DNA of 64,000 bases from Sclerodactyla briareus (taxonomy: Eukaryota > Echinodermata > Holothuroidea > Dendrochirotida > Sclerodactylidae). Position numbers and translations under genes: made by a program. Every line of letters begins with the position of its first letter. Position 1 is the stretch's first letter. Of this stretch, positions 34,486 to 47,389 are shown piece by piece. Where the stretch lies: the NCBI GenBank assembly GCA_026419785.1, contig JAODTK010004532.1, positions 617,501 through 681,500 of the forward strand, in the 5' to 3' direction. The notes beneath the pieces were generated by a model that ran no database searches, was not told the origin of the DNA, and saw nothing but the letters and a program-made list of their open reading frames with translations.

Positions 34486-35815
34486 GGAACAAGTGCAAAA
34501 TTTACAAAATAATACAGAAGTCTAAATTTTCCGTAATAGCGGGAGGGACGATCATATGTTCATTTATTTTTACTTTGCAAGTTAAGCCTGCCTGGAGCTA
34601 GAAGTTGGGCAAATGAGAAACTGGTAAGTTAAACAACAGTTGGGTCAGAACAGTTTAAGCCAATAGACTGGGTTCAGTGGGTTACACACACGTCCACATA
34701 ACAGACATTGTTAACATTGGGAGTATTCAGTCTTTGATGAGGGAATAGAAAGTAGGGTCAGGCCAAGGCATATGGCCCAAACTATCTCTTTGGGCTGGTA
34801 TTGCCTTGAGTTCAACTACTGATTTCTACCAAGTTTTAGCCAACAAACCGTTTAAGCCTAGTACCCCTTCAGCTAACCTGTATCCATGGATGTGTTCGGC
34901 AACCACGGCTGGATGTTTGGCCGCCAGCCTTAAAATAACCAACATACTCCTATAGTCATTCCATGATACGCGCTGATGACAATACTGGTGACCTGTTAGT
35001 TATAACCATAGAACCGCTCGAATGATTCTCGATACAACGCCAACTAATAAAAGGCAAAGCAGGTCTTTGAGCCCAAAAAATTGTCACAGGCTTTTAAAAG
35101 ACTTCTTCATAACATTTTTTTCTATAAACTCAGGTGTTTATGAGTTGGGTGCTGAAATAACAACCGTTGACCACATCGAGGATAGTCAAAAGAACTAAAG
35201 AACAAACAGCATTCACATGAAAGTTCCCGTTAGTCATAATGCTCCTTGATGATGATCTGAAGTGAAATATTATGAGACATTTCTTTGAGTTTTGAGGATA
35301 CAGCCCCATTGGTTTTTTTTTTATTTACTCTTGTTTCTAATTTTTATTGAGAAGTGTCGTCGAGCAAACGGTCCAGTGTCTAAAATTACTAAGCCCAGTA
35401 GCTCGGGGGCTACTCAAAGTGCAGTTCTGGCTGCAACTGGCGGATGCCTGTCGAGAAAGTTGATGTATGAAGTTTTTTTTTTTGGGGAATTCGGGGGGGG
35501 GCGGGGAGTATTGAGGAAGTAACCGTCATGGATCAGTTACCCAACCTAAGATTCCTGTTCCATATGGATTATATCGTATATGATTACTACTGTATAAAAC
35601 TTTTTCACTGCAAGCATATGCCTTTAGTGAGTTTAATAATATAAATGACTATGCAAATTCAAAATAAAATACCGAAAAACTGAAAACAATGCACCATTTT
35701 GCATCTAGACACTCCAAAAAACAAAAAACTTTCCAAAGGGGAGGGGGACACCCCTCCCTTGACCCCTCCTACACTGCAATGATAAAACTCATAAAATTTC
35801 TTCAATGTTGGATAA
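34486..35815. other. Unassigned sequence between the two short direct repeats
   Basis: Nothing recognised as coding. T and G runs occur near 35310 and 35475. The 1.3 kb between the two repeats could be an insertion. Confidence 0.35.
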
Positions 35816-35921
35816 GTCGGGACTGCCTTGTAATTCTTTGCATGGTGATACAGAAGAAACCACTGATCGAGCAACCAAGTGAAACACTGGGGGCGATTGC
35901 CTTTTTATCCTAATAAGACAC
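35816..35921. repeat. Short direct repeat, unit 2
   Basis: The partner of 34372-34485: 'gggactgccttgtaattctttgc', 'aaaccactgatcgagcaacc' and 'acactgggggcgattgcctt'. Confidence 0.65.
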
Positions 35922-37066
35922 ACAGTAAAACTCTTAATACTCCTCTCTCAAAATTTTGGTTGGCATCACAACAACATAGTTGAGCTTGATACAATCAATG
36001 TAGGTTTCCTTATATGTTTCGGCATAGATTCATTTCTGCTCCGTTCATTTTTTCCGGTACAATGTACTATAAGCAAACACTCTGGTAGGAATACAGTGCC
36101 TACTGCCGTGTTCGCCATTTCTAATGAATGTATAAGGTAGTTCGCTCTGTAAAGATTACATGTGGACATCCTTATGGCCCTGCCTGCCCTGACGGATAAC
36201 CAATAGGGAGATATCATTTTTAAAATACAAGGACGCTACTAGCAGCAGTTTGGTAAACATTACTGGCCTAGTTAAAACGAAAGCAAGGAAAGAACTCGGT
36301 CATGTATACGATCAGGAAATATCAGTATGAGTGTGTTTATGCACAGAACATGGATAAGTTCATGTGAAAGTTATACAGAGACACCAATGCAACCAAGCCA
36401 CGCAAATTGTGAATAACACACCATGGTAACCAAGGCGAAAACATTTTGTTGACTCCTTGCTACAAAGGCTGCAGGGTCAGTGGAAAGGCTGTGTAAGTTT
36501 TCATTGGCAACTCTTCTGCAAGATTGTGTCTCATTTTTAGCTTTTCCGAACCCAACAATATAGATATTTGAATTGGCTTGAAATACTTTTATTATCATTT
36601 GCAAGTACTTTTCCAGATTTTATCCCAGTATTAGGCATTTTTTCAAAATCTGATATTGTGAGAATGGATAACTTTGTATTTTTAACCATTTTTGGGAGGG
36701 CATTTTCTTTACGATAATCTTTATACATTCTCGCATTAACTTGTTTCATGGTCCTTCCCTTAGAAATTATATCGGTCTTCTGTAGTATGTTTGACTTCAG
36801 AATAAATTGCTAAACAACTCATGCACGTTGAGTGAGCCAGAGGGACAAGAGGGGAATTGTAAGAGATCGGGGTTTAGAGAGTCCCTATGCCTCCATTCTA
36901 CCTAAAAAATTCCGGCCTGGTCGGCAGCCCATAAGAGTGACCTGTTAAGGGGGGGTCTAGTGGTTTCACCACTATTTTTGGGTGGGCATGCATGGGGAAG
37001 TGCACGGGAACCACTGACTAGACGTGCGGTCGAAGTTAAACACGCTCCGACTGAACAGCACAAACC
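35922..37066. other. Unassigned sequence
   Basis: No recognisable gene or repeat. The short open frames lack family patterns. Confidence 0.35.
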
Positions 37067-38101
37067 CATGGGCGTCAAAGGTGGGGACGGGGGGGGGGAC
37101 ATGTCCCCACCCCAATTTCAAAAGGGGGGGGGGGGGATAGAATACGTTGGTTCCACACCCCCAATTGTCCGGACCGTAATAAAAAATAATAGGCACATGC
37201 CCGATTTTTGTGTATCACTGCTAAACGGTCTAACCAAAAAATAATCGCGTTGGAAATTGCCTGAAGTCCATTTTTTTTTTAAATTTTTTTTTCCCCCAGG
37301 ATGCGGAACCCAGGTCGAGATCTGGACCCGATAGGCCGAAGTGGAAGATACCCGGTTTAATTACCGAGTTATCGAATTTTTTTAATCGAATAGCCAAAAG
37401 TGCATAATTTTTCAAAGGTTTCGCGCGCAATGGCGTTTTTCTTCCAGGCGTTGTAGGATAAATATGCGATGAATGCTTCGAATCATTGTTCAACTCGATT
37501 AATTTTCAGAAGCCTTGGGCAGACTGCCTCCCATTTTTTCTTTCTGAGATGAGGAGTCGGGCGAAAATAGTGGAAAATTTGGGAAGGAAAAGGGAAAAAA
37601 AGCAAGTGAAAAAATGCCTGGAATTTTTTGCAGACCTTTTCCGATAAATGCCGGGAACATGCAATTTTTTCGCGCGCTCCGTGTGCGCCGGTAGTTTCAA
37701 ATGAGGTGCTTGTGAAATTCCGGTACAAATTTTCTGCTCCCAAATTGAGTGGTCTCGGACGCCTATGGCTTTTCCCTTCGATCCACCAGAGAACGTTTGG
37801 TAGACCACTGGATCCCAGAAAAAAAGCCCAGAGTAAAAAAGGGTAATTAAAAAATATCAGGGTGATAATCGGGAAATCATCTCAGTATGCACAATGACAA
37901 CTCTTTTGGCTGTCTTTTACTAAAATCACACATGTACAGATGGGTTCTATTGAGCCGGCAAGTGCGTTTCCGCGATCGGAGGGTATTATGAAATTTGAAA
38001 ATTTCTTTGTACGTTACGCGCCAACCAGTGATGGTGCTCCGCTTAGATGGTCATTGCGTTCGGAGGTGTCTCTTCACTTTTCGAAACGCTCCACGCCCCT
38101 G
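37067..38101 (+). mobile_element. CATGGGCGTC inverted-repeat element, long copy 1
   Basis: Starts CATGGGCGTCAAAGGTGGGG with a G/C core, runs through 'aataatcgcgttggaaattg', 'gatctggaccc', 'cagaagccttggg', 'catgcaattttttcgcgcgc', 'cttcgatccaccagag' and 'cgctccgcttagatggtcatt' phrases, and ends 'cgaaacgctccacgcccctg', the degraded inverse of the start. The same phrases in the same order occur at 39996-40988 and 47390-48231, and reversed at 49930-50519. No transposase open frame was found in any copy, so it is non-autonomous. The superfamily is not identified. Confidence 0.75.
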
Positions 38102-38380
38102 CAAAACCAAGTGGGCTGTCGCAGTCCCCTACTCTCGAGGGGAGGGGGGGGGGGGACCAATTCTAATCTGTTCCTTCGAACTTTAAAATTAAATATAGAA
38201 AGGTATGTTATTTCCAGGTATTTAAGACCCCCTCTATCCATGCAATTCCCCCTTGATGCCCCCCTCTTCAATGTTTTTGACTCAATTGCAGGAGTCCACG
38301 GGGAAATAGAGAACCAATGGTTCAAAGCTCAAACCGGACAAATTGTCAATATGTAGTGAACTGTTATAATGTGTTATTGG
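38102..38380. other. Unassigned sequence
   Basis: Flank of the element above, with nothing recognised. Confidence 0.4.
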
Positions 38381-39895
38381 AGTTATGCTTTGATTTCAGT
38401 TATATTGACCTTTGATGGCAGTGCTGAAATGAGCATCTGAAGATAAACTCATTTGTGAGAGGAGATACATAAGTTTTTCACACGTTGGCCATTAGGCTCC
38501 CTCAATGAAAACTTTGACCTGACCTTTGAGTGGCCAATGGTTACCCAGCAGCCAATGGAATATTATGTACAAGTATTGTCAATGTTAATCAGAGAATTAT
38601 CATTTGAGGGCCAAAAACATTGCGAATTACATATTATTCCACCAATTTGAACAAAATTGCCTAGTCCTCTTTTCCAATGGCTTTACACCTACAATTCCTG
38701 TGGGACCCATAAGTCTACTAGTCAATTATTATACTGTCCAAATATCATGGCAATATGACCTCCTAATCTGCAAAAGTACTGTTTTGCAGTTTTCACATCA
38801 TGCCCATTGGGCCTTTTAATTGCCATTTAACCTTGACCTTTAGGTGGTCAATGGTGACCCATTGAGTCAATAAACATTTCTGACCAAGTGTGTCAAGACC
38901 CATCAAAGCATGAGTTTTAAGGGCCAAAAAAATGCAATTTGCAGATTATTCCACCAAATTGAACAATTGCCTACTACCCCCACATGGTGGGCACCAGGGC
39001 CCACATTGGGCCATGGGTCCTAAATCACTGACACTCTGAAGTTATGGCCATCAGGCTAGCATAGTAGGACTGAACAGCAGCCTGTGCAACAGAATTTGTT
39101 GGAGGATACAAGATTGGCGTATTTAATATCATGGGCCCTAGAGCCCAAAGTGGGCCCTAGGCCCAACATTCCCAAAACACCCCCAATGGCCCTCTACCCA
39201 AGGACCATAACATAAACTTTGAAAAAAATAATTGAAGCTTGTGGAAAAGAGATGATTTCAAGGACAATGTGTGAAATTTAATACCCAAGTGGACCTGAAC
39301 CAAAAAATCCTGAACAACCCATGGTACAGCTTTCAAACCATCAGACCGAGTGTCAGCTCTAGCACAAAATCTATAGGAAGATAAAGATTCTGCGGGTATC
39401 TCATATAATGGGCCCTAGAGCCAGAGTGGGCCCCAGGCCCCAATTTTTCCTGAACACCCCCAATGGCCCTCTATCCAAGGACTATCACATGTAACTTGAA
39501 GAGAAAATCGATGAAGTACCATCAAGTTCCAGTGCGTTGAAATTTTCATGACATCGAGGGCCCAAGTGAGACCTGGGAATTAAAAGTTAAAAACAACCTT
39601 GAATGAAACGGCGTTCTCTCTTGTTAGACCATCAATATGACGAACATCAGCATTGTGCACCAAAATTTGTAGAGAAGTAGGATTTGCAGTTTCCCACTTA
39701 TTTTCCCATTGTCCCCTTTAATGTATTTGACCTTGACCTTCAGGGGCCAACAATGACCAATCAGTCAATGAACATTGTGACCAAGTCTGGTTGAGAGTCA
39801 TAGGGCATTGAAGAATTTGCGGCCAAAATCCAAAAAGTTTAAGACTGGTGATACAGAGAAGGATAGACAGAATGACATGGCCCATCACCATAGCC
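38381..39895. repeat. Tandem repeat array with 'ttgacctttgag' and 'gggccctagagccc' units
   Basis: Related phrases recur: 'gacctgacctttgagtggccaatgg' (38517), 'aaccttgacctttaggtggtcaatgg' (38829) and 'ttgaccttgaccttcaggggccaac' (39727). 'gggccctagag...' followed by 'cacccccaatggccctct' occurs at about 39134 and again about 277 bases later at 39411. The units are diverged and of unequal length. The array ends next to an inverted-repeat element at 39996. Confidence 0.65.
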
Positions 39896-39995
39896 TCAAC
39901 CAAGTATTAGATATAATTAGGAGGATAAACGTTTTGGGTTCTTCCGCTAAATGCCGAAAATTTACTCCTACATGACCTTTTTTGCGATCACGTCC

Positions 39996-40988
39996 CATGG
40001 GCGTCAACAGGTGGGGGACGGGGGGGGGGGAACATGTCCCCCCCCCTTTCAAAAGGGGGGGGGATATAATTCGTTGTGTCCCACCCCCCCACGTTTCCGG
40101 AACGTAATGAAAAAAATAGGCACAGCCGATTTTGTTATCCACTCTAAACGGATTCAATTTTGTTAACCAAAACAATAATCGCGTTGGAAAGTGTCCTTAA
40201 GTCCACTAATTCCAGGTGCGGACCCCAGGGGTGAAGATCTGGACCGACTCTAGGGCCCCAAAGTGGAAGGATTACCAGTGTTCATAAGAGTTTGAAGTTT
40301 AAATCCAATAGCCAAAAGGCATGATCTTCAAGGGGTTTTTTTCGCGTTTGTTCCAGGGTTGTAGGCTAAATATGCGATTGTAATGCTACGAATAATTCAT
40401 CACTCGCATTAATTCAGGAAGCCTTGGGGGGCAGAAGGCCCCCCCCCCCCCCAAGTTTTTCCGAGATGAACACTTCGTGGACAAATCCGGGAAGGAAAAA
40501 AAAGGCAAAAAGTGAAAAAAATGCCTGATTTTTGCAGACTTTTTCGATAAACTGCCCGGGAAACATGCAATTTTTTTCGCGCGCCTTCGCGGCGCGCCGG
40601 TAGTTTCCAACGACTGACTTCGGGTAAATTTCGGGCTCCGGCCGTACGCCTATGGCCTTTCACTTCGATCCCACCAGAGGACCTTCGGTGGTAAACCCCT
40701 AGATCTCACGCAACAAAGCAAGCAGAGTAGAAAAGGTATAAAAATCCAGTGTGAAACTCGGTTAAATCATATTAGATGCACAATGACAACTTTGTCTGTC
40801 TTTTACTCAAACACATGTAGATGGGGGCTTTGAGACCGTAAGTGCCGGTTTCCTGATCTGGACGAGTGTAGAAAAAATTGGACTTTTTCGTGGTGCGCTC
40901 CTCGCCAACGATGGTGGCGCTCCGCTCTAGATGGTCATTTGCATTCGATGTGTCCCTCCCAATTTTCGAAACGCTACGAACGCCATTG
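39996..40988 (+). mobile_element. CATGGGCGTC inverted-repeat element, long copy 2
   Basis: Starts CATGGGCGTCAACAGGTGGG and ends 'cgaaacgctacgaacgccattg'. It carries the same ordered phrases as copy 1, including 'aataatcgcgttggaaagtg', 'cagactttttcgataaactgcc' and 'gatcccaccagagg'. The two copies differ mostly by small indels. Confidence 0.75.
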
Positions 40989-41261
40989 TCTTCCAAATGC
41001 TCGTCAATTGATTGATAATCATGTGTGGGAAAGTTTCATCATGATTCTTGAAGGAGTATATAAGAGGAGCAGCAATTTGGGATCAATTGTGAACCAGACG
41101 TGCATGAAGGCAGGAGGGAAGGCAGGACAGACAGAGGATTTAACTAGTTATGTGGTGCAGGAACTCGCGCACCCCCCCTCCCCCCCCCCCCCCACCCACC
41201 AAAGGGACGGACCTGTCTGAGTTGAGATTAACGTTACATGATTAATGATATTATGATGTGA
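40989..41261. other. Downstream flank of the P450 block
   Basis: A C run lies near 41170-41192. A polyadenylation signal for the P450 would be expected here on the - strand, but none was clearly identified. Confidence 0.35.
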
Positions 41262-42760
41262 TTACTGTCGCTTTGTCACACGTGTCTTGTATGGGGTTGT
41301 GGCATTGTCAGTATTGCTGTAGTACATCTTGTCGAGATGGTTCATTGACCTTTCACCTTCCCCAAGTAACATGGTGTAGCAGCGCGTAAAGAACGGAACA
41401 TCTAACGGGCCGACACCGGAAACCAATACAACGCCGGCGGCCGAGCCCGAAAATGCCATCATCGAGTCTACCTTATCGACGTCAAGTTTTGTCCCGTCCT
41501 TTGAGAGGAATCTTTCTGGTTTGAAGTCTTCCGGATCTTCGAACTGATCAGGGTCAGAGATACACGGATACAGATTTAACGAGAAACTATCGTGTCGTGG
41601 GGTCTGAAGCAGTCGTATCCTACCGCAGAACCGTTGTCCTTAGTAGTGCTATGCGGCGGGGCTCAGAACAATACATGCATGTCGAGCTACCTCGACAAGA
41701 ACGACTCTACTAATGGGGCTTCCCTCTGTCCATGAAGACGGCAGCCGATCTCGCCCGACGACCTCATCGATTTCTTCTCGTATAGTGTCTGCCCTAGGGA
41801 TGTGCTATCGCGTAGAGGAACACCCACTCAAGGATCCCAGAGAGGACGGTTTCGATTCCCGAAGGAGAACAGGTCGGCGGTCCTACGGTCGAATGGTACC
41901 TTAGATGATCCGTGTTTCTCCCTCTCTTTGTTTGAATCGAGGTTCATCAATGAGCGTAATGAGCGGTAATAGACGATATCACTGTCGGAACCTACTGTAG
42001 TTATTTGCAGTCATGAAGATGGACCGCCGCCAAATATATTCCGGAGTCTCCCGTGGATATCTTACTTAACGCTTGCAGCTACCGGAAGGAGTAGTGAGAG
42101 CCCTAACTTCCCAGCCACGGCCAGAAGGTCAATCATACGACCCCGTGATGGCTTCGAGAATTTCTCTCGCTCCTCGACGACAGCTTCGAGGTTCTTGTAG
42201 TCCAGATCATGTGAATCAGAAACAGAAGAAAGAGTAGGTTCGCCATAACATTGCTAACCGCCGCCTTGAGCAGCTTGGCCGGGTAATCGACTAAGGGCGC
42301 AGGTCGTCTTCTCGACAGTATAACCTGATCAACTCCGGACACCTCGAAATCTCACCATTCGTTCCGCCCGACACCCATGACTCCCAGAGTGAATAACGCA
42401 AAGCCATAGATCAGCTTACGCTCTAGCTTCCAACTTTCGCTGTAAACTGCTGAATGCGACGGACCCCGAAGACTGGAACTGTAGTAACCGAGGGGGATTC
42501 CAACACTGGTCGACCTGCAAAGTTCACGGATTGCTTGAACAGAGCTTGCTGAAATGGCGCCCTCCGTTCAAGACGACGACCCTTGCGATGCCGTCCTCAT
42601 TTGGGGGAAAAACGTCTGCCGATTTCTTCGCCAGTCCAACAAACGATTGGAAGGGATTCCCACCAAGCTCGAGCTGACTACCGATTATAGGAAGTCCGAA
42701 GGACGGTACAGGGCGGGGTACCGGGGACGCCACTCGATAAAATATGAACAGGGCTGTGGT
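41262..42760 (-). pseudogene. Cytochrome P450, single block, frame broken
   Basis: Read from high to low coordinates on the - strand, ordered P450 motifs appear. They are the proline-rich N-terminal hinge and GLPIIGSQLELGGNPFQSF (about 42690-42630), then VVVLNGG, then FAGRP (near 42500), and SESWKLERKLIYGF with the C-helix W-x-x-x-R (near 42440). REEIDEVVGRDRLP (about 41780) precedes the ExxR motif EVAR (about 41680-41695). The PERF motif in DFKPERFLS is near 41515, and FGLGRRRCIG with the haem-ligating Cys is near 41420-41450, in a different frame from PERF. The C-terminus PYKTRVTKRQ ends at a stop at 41262. The fold is a microsomal CYP, closest in wording to the CYP2 clan (CYP1/CYP2/CYP17-like), a monooxygenase needing a reductase. 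No intron is needed. Several one-base shifts break the frame. The membrane anchor and start were not fixed. Confidence 0.8.
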
Positions 42761-43440
42761 TGTGTAAGGAAGTCACCGCCACTCTTACAGACAAGGAAAG
42801 AAAGCAGAAACCACTAGCACTACAGTAGGGGTGGAGGGAAAAGTTCTGCCCCAATAACGATGTCGAGAAATAACAATTTCTCTGAAAATATCCTCCATAA
42901 TAAGAAGGAATCAAATCAATTTGGCCTATTTCACGCCGCTTATTCTTTTTAAAATGTTCACTAGTTGCCGATCCAAAGGAAATATTAGCGCGCGCAGTGG
43001 AAGAGGCAGATCGTACCAAACATGATACCTGGTAGGCCCGTTTATAGCAATTAAGCATGTAGTGTGATCGCAGTATATTCAGCAGAGTGAATCGGGAAAA
43101 CTGAGGGTGCCTATTTGTTGTTATTGTTTATTTATGCGGGTGCAAACAATATTTGCAAACAGTTTTGATCGATGCAGCCGCCGGAGCTATTCAATCTATA
43201 GTGACCTGGTTTTCGGCGGTGAACGATTTCTTTTGCAATTAAAACTATTAACTACAGAGGGGGTCGCACGACGTAACTCCGCAGAACTTAGGCATGCAGA
43301 CGCTGATAGACATTTGGGAAGAACAACGGGAATATTTCCTTGACGAAGCCAAAAGGGAATGATGCAGTCTGGGGCTTGTGCGTATGTGGTGGGACTGTGT
43401 CTGTGTATGAGTTTGTGTGACACCCCTTGTCGCCGATATC
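42761..43440. other. Upstream region of the P450
   Basis: The missing N-terminal membrane anchor should be encoded in the first bases of this stretch on the - strand, but no clear hydrophobic run was found. The rest is unassigned. Confidence 0.35.
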
Positions 43441-44430
43441 TAACGAACGCAGAGGGTATAATATAAAGTTCAAATTAGGCACGTGGGCTTGGCGCATGTG
43501 ATGAGAATGAACCCTATTATTTTTAGTGCTAGTTCAGGTCACGACAGGGCAAAGTGCAAAAAACGTTGTCAGCACGATATCTAATGACGGAAAGTATCTA
43601 TCACGTTCATATTAGGTAAGGGGGTGGCACTATGGTGAGAATGAACCCTATTGTTTTTGGTGTAGGGTCAAGGTCAAGGGCAATTCTATACATTGCCAAC
43701 GAAACATTTCAGAGCAATGTGTAATGCAAAGTCATGTTCGCTAGGTGAACTACATCCGGTGAACTATATCCAGCTACTATTATCACACGCATGTCCAGTT
43801 ATGTCCTCTGTAAAAAGTTAAACAGCCTCTAAAACACTGGACAAATTCCAAATCTTTATATATCTTCGCAACGAAAAATTTTAGGGGGTTGGCGTATCGT
43901 AATGGAAAATTGGTTCGTCGGTTTGCAAACTAATCTGGTGACCTACTCGATTCTTTTGGACCTCATTCGACCTAATGACCTGGTGACCTTCTGGGTCATT
44001 CTTCGTAAAGACCAGACTCGTCGTCTTGCACAAAACCAATAGGTCAATTACACTGACGTACTTAAACACTCCTATCACACGATCTACAGTTATGTCCCCT
44101 GTAAAAAGGTGAATGAAAAACTGATTAAAACCACTGAAAATTCCATGGTTCGACATTGACTTCCTCAGCACTGAAACATCTCAGAGGAAAGCGGTTTCGG
44201 TCGTTAAAGAGAGAAAGTTTGTTCGTCTGTGTGGTACCATGACCCAAAGTCCATGTACCCACTCAATATTGTGGCGGTTGGACTTTGTCTCCATATTGTT
44301 TTCAACATGGAGTGAACCAAGCTTTCGAATATAATTATGACATCCAACAGTGTATGGTGATGCTCATCAAGGCATAAGCCGATAGGAACCCCTACCATTT
44401 CGGGAAAGTGGGATAAGAAGAACAAGGTAT
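43441..44430. repeat. Diverged tandem repeats
   Basis: A unit of about 137 bases is seen twice ('tgatgagaatgaaccctatta' at 43498 and 'ggtgagaatgaaccctattg' at 43633). A longer one follows, with 'cagttatgtcctctgtaaaaag' at 43797 and 'cagttatgtcccctgtaaaaag' at 44087. The 'gaaccctattgtttttgg' phrase is also found in the 13-16 kb repeats, so the families are related. Confidence 0.6.
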
Positions 44431-44582
44431 TATTTGTATGTAGCTAATGACCAAAGGAAGGGACGTGATATTGGAACTCGACAGCACAATCCGGACGTGT
44501 GTGTGTGGTAAGTTTATTATTCTGTTACTTACCTGCTTAGAATTAAATTCAGATTTAGGTGATCTGAAAGCCTACTGTCGTT

Positions 44583-44720
44583 CATGGGCGTCGATCTGGG
44601 GGAGGGGGGTGACAAATGGGCGTCGAGCCTGGGGGGGGGGGGGGGACAGGGGGCACCTCCCCCCCACTTTCGACAGTGGGGGGACATAATATCAAAATAT
44701 CCCCCCCCCCACACACTTTT
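44583..44720. mobile_element. CATGGGCGTC family fragment with two starts
   Basis: 'catgggcgtcgatctggggg' at 44583 and a second 'atgggcgtcgagcctggggg' 32 bases later, then long G and C runs with 'cgacagtggggggac' between. Only one end of the element is recognisable. The doubled start may be replication slippage or one insertion into another. Confidence 0.55.
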
Positions 44721-47389
44721 TGATCCTCGATGGAAAGAACGAAAGACGAAAGTAACATGTTCCTTTACACACGTATCAGTTTAAGTGTTGTGTGGGAGAA
44801 AAAATATATTGAGAAAGCAGCCCAACAACGGACCACATTGGCCTTTTATTCCTAACCCGATTGTCCCGAATTTCGCGCGCTGCGCGTGCAGACGGACATG
44901 TGAATGTTGATTCTATAGTGTCGTGAGCGATGCATTTTGAAGGCATTTTTTGGCGATATCAGCTTTATGCAAGTTTTATTCACTCAGAAACATAAGTGAG
45001 ACTATTCTATTGTTGTTCTTAAAGGTAGATTCACAATAAAAATGTCCATTGATTATAACACGAAACGGCATTGGCATACGAGGCGGATTGATGAGTCAAG
45101 ACTGCTCCAACCACATTTGTGAAGTTAAAAGCAAGTGTTGCAGATCGAGGAGGAACAAACCGCTTGGGGCAAGAATAGGCACAATCAGGCATACAAACTG
45201 CAAAGTGGAATCATGGCCCAACAATGTCAGCGATTGGGGCCGATTTCTCTGGTGCGAAAGCCCCGATGATTGAGCAAAAATGTCACCTTGTCAAGCTGCG
45301 ACGTTTGTGATTTAGCGATGTCCAGAAATATATGCAAAAAACTCGTCCGTTTCGGTATCCTGGTGGTTGTTTCGCTGTCAGTAACTGTAGACCACGTGCA
45401 CGATAGCTCTGAGATTCCGTTAGTAAAAAATATTTGAGTGCAAATTTTGTAATTCAGGGCCATTTTTACAAAATTGCCTTCCTAGCTAGACTCGCATTTT
45501 AGCCAGCTGAAGGCAGCGATAGACGATGCACTCCAAGTTGAACAATATATATCTTGCACTTCAATTCAACAAAAAACAGGCCGTGGCCCAGGATCCGAAA
45601 CGAGACAGCCAACATGTGGAGCGCGTCGAGAGTATCCCTACATTTTAATGCGCTATATAGGAAATGAATATGTATGTTAACAAAAACCCGGCAAGAAAAT
45701 GTATAATTCTAGCAAAGAGAGAAGCATTTTTTTTTTTTAAATTATAGACTATACCAGGAAACGGTGCAAAACTAGCACCTTTCGACTATTGCAACAAAAT
45801 TGAACAACTTGTGATATGCAGTCAAAATTTCCGTCGAAAGAACAACGGGTACGAGACTACCGAGGCACAAAAAAAAATTGTAACCTGGGCTTTATAGATG
45901 GGCTAACCGGTCTGACTTCCCAGGGCCTTTTCCCCTAGACCCCAACTAAAGGTGGGTCCCTGGAAGGTAGGATTCAGGTCAAAACCAAAAGAAGAGACTC
46001 CGGCTCTTGGTGGACAGCACATTTTCGCGCAAAAAAATCACATTGTAGAGCAGAATTTGAACCTAAAGCCAAAAATTTCCAAAGGGGACGGGAAACCCTG
46101 ACTGACTGAGACCCCTATCACACAGGGCCCTAATTAATGTTAGCCCCTCGCCTAGTCAGAAATGTTCTACGTCACTGCTGCCGACAGAGGAAAACATAAA
46201 TCTAGACCTCAGTGGACGGATCTAGTTTCCTTCCTTTCTGCAACATTGAAAATCACTGGCACTTATGATTTTCGCAGGGCGGAAAATACTCACCCAATAA
46301 ATCAATTTGGGCTACGCCCAGTCTGGACAGGTAAACTAGGCTACATTTAGTTGTTCCACAAGTCATTAAAGTAATCCAAACGGCTTTGATTTCTGCTCAG
46401 ACTTAAGAAGTTGCGATACCTTTGAAGAGCGCAAAAGTTATTATGAGATGAACAAATCGGGCAAAAAATGACAATAATTGGGGAAAATGCAAAATCGGAA
46501 AAGAAAAAGGCAACATTGAAGGAAATGCCTTGAAAATTTTCATGTCAAACGACGAAAAAGCATGCAAAAATTGTTCGCACAAAAAAAAACAAATCGCGGG
46601 CTGCTTTTCTGTTCGTTTAGGCAAAACATGTTCATGCAAAAAAATCAGAAGGTCCCGTACGCCTAGGCCAGCCTCAGTCAGCACCGTTTTTTATCCTTAC
46701 GAATGCATGTGAGGACCAAAGTGTCACTGATTATGCTCAAACAAGATGGCATGGCATCACATTTGCGCTTTGTGATAGTCAGGGGGCAATTCTCCTGATT
46801 GAAAGGTGAGGGTCCGGTGGTCAAAGAGTGAAGACATATTACGGGGACTTCCAAAAAGTTGGGGGTCACGACCCCACAAAGACTGCGCCGTGGATGGGAA
46901 ATAGTCCTAGCAGATACACCGTATATTTCTATTGGCAAACATTTTTTATTTTCATTCCATTTTCAACCCAAGTTAGGTGATATGTAAATCTATGCCCCAA
47001 TATAGTAAGATGGTAAAGTATATCACGGATGCCTACAGAACCAACTTAGGGCAAATGAGTCATAATATCAGAGACTGGTCGGGCCGGGTGCAGGATATTT
47101 GAGAGTTAAGACCGAATGAAATACCCAAATTCGAGAATAATGAAGAAAAATTTGGGCAAAGTAAATTAAAAGGTTTTTTAATTATGGATTGGTGCCGCAT
47201 TTTCGCGGGCGCATATTCTGATCCATTTTGCATCTAACCTGTAATGAAATCCACTAACTTTTTTAGTCTGGGTACGTTGTTCTGCCCACTTTACTGAACC
47301 TTAACGTACCGGCCACCTTGTCATTTTTTTATAGTGGGTGCTGCGTGGTTCCCAGTGATAATCATAATTTGTGACGTCTCAACTGATTC
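44721..47389. other. Unassigned sequence
   Basis: 2.7 kb without a recognised gene. Parts near 46500-46660 (gaaaaagcatgcaaaaatt...) have the A-rich style of the CATGGGCGTC element interior but could not be aligned to it. No conserved coding pattern was found. Confidence 0.35.
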
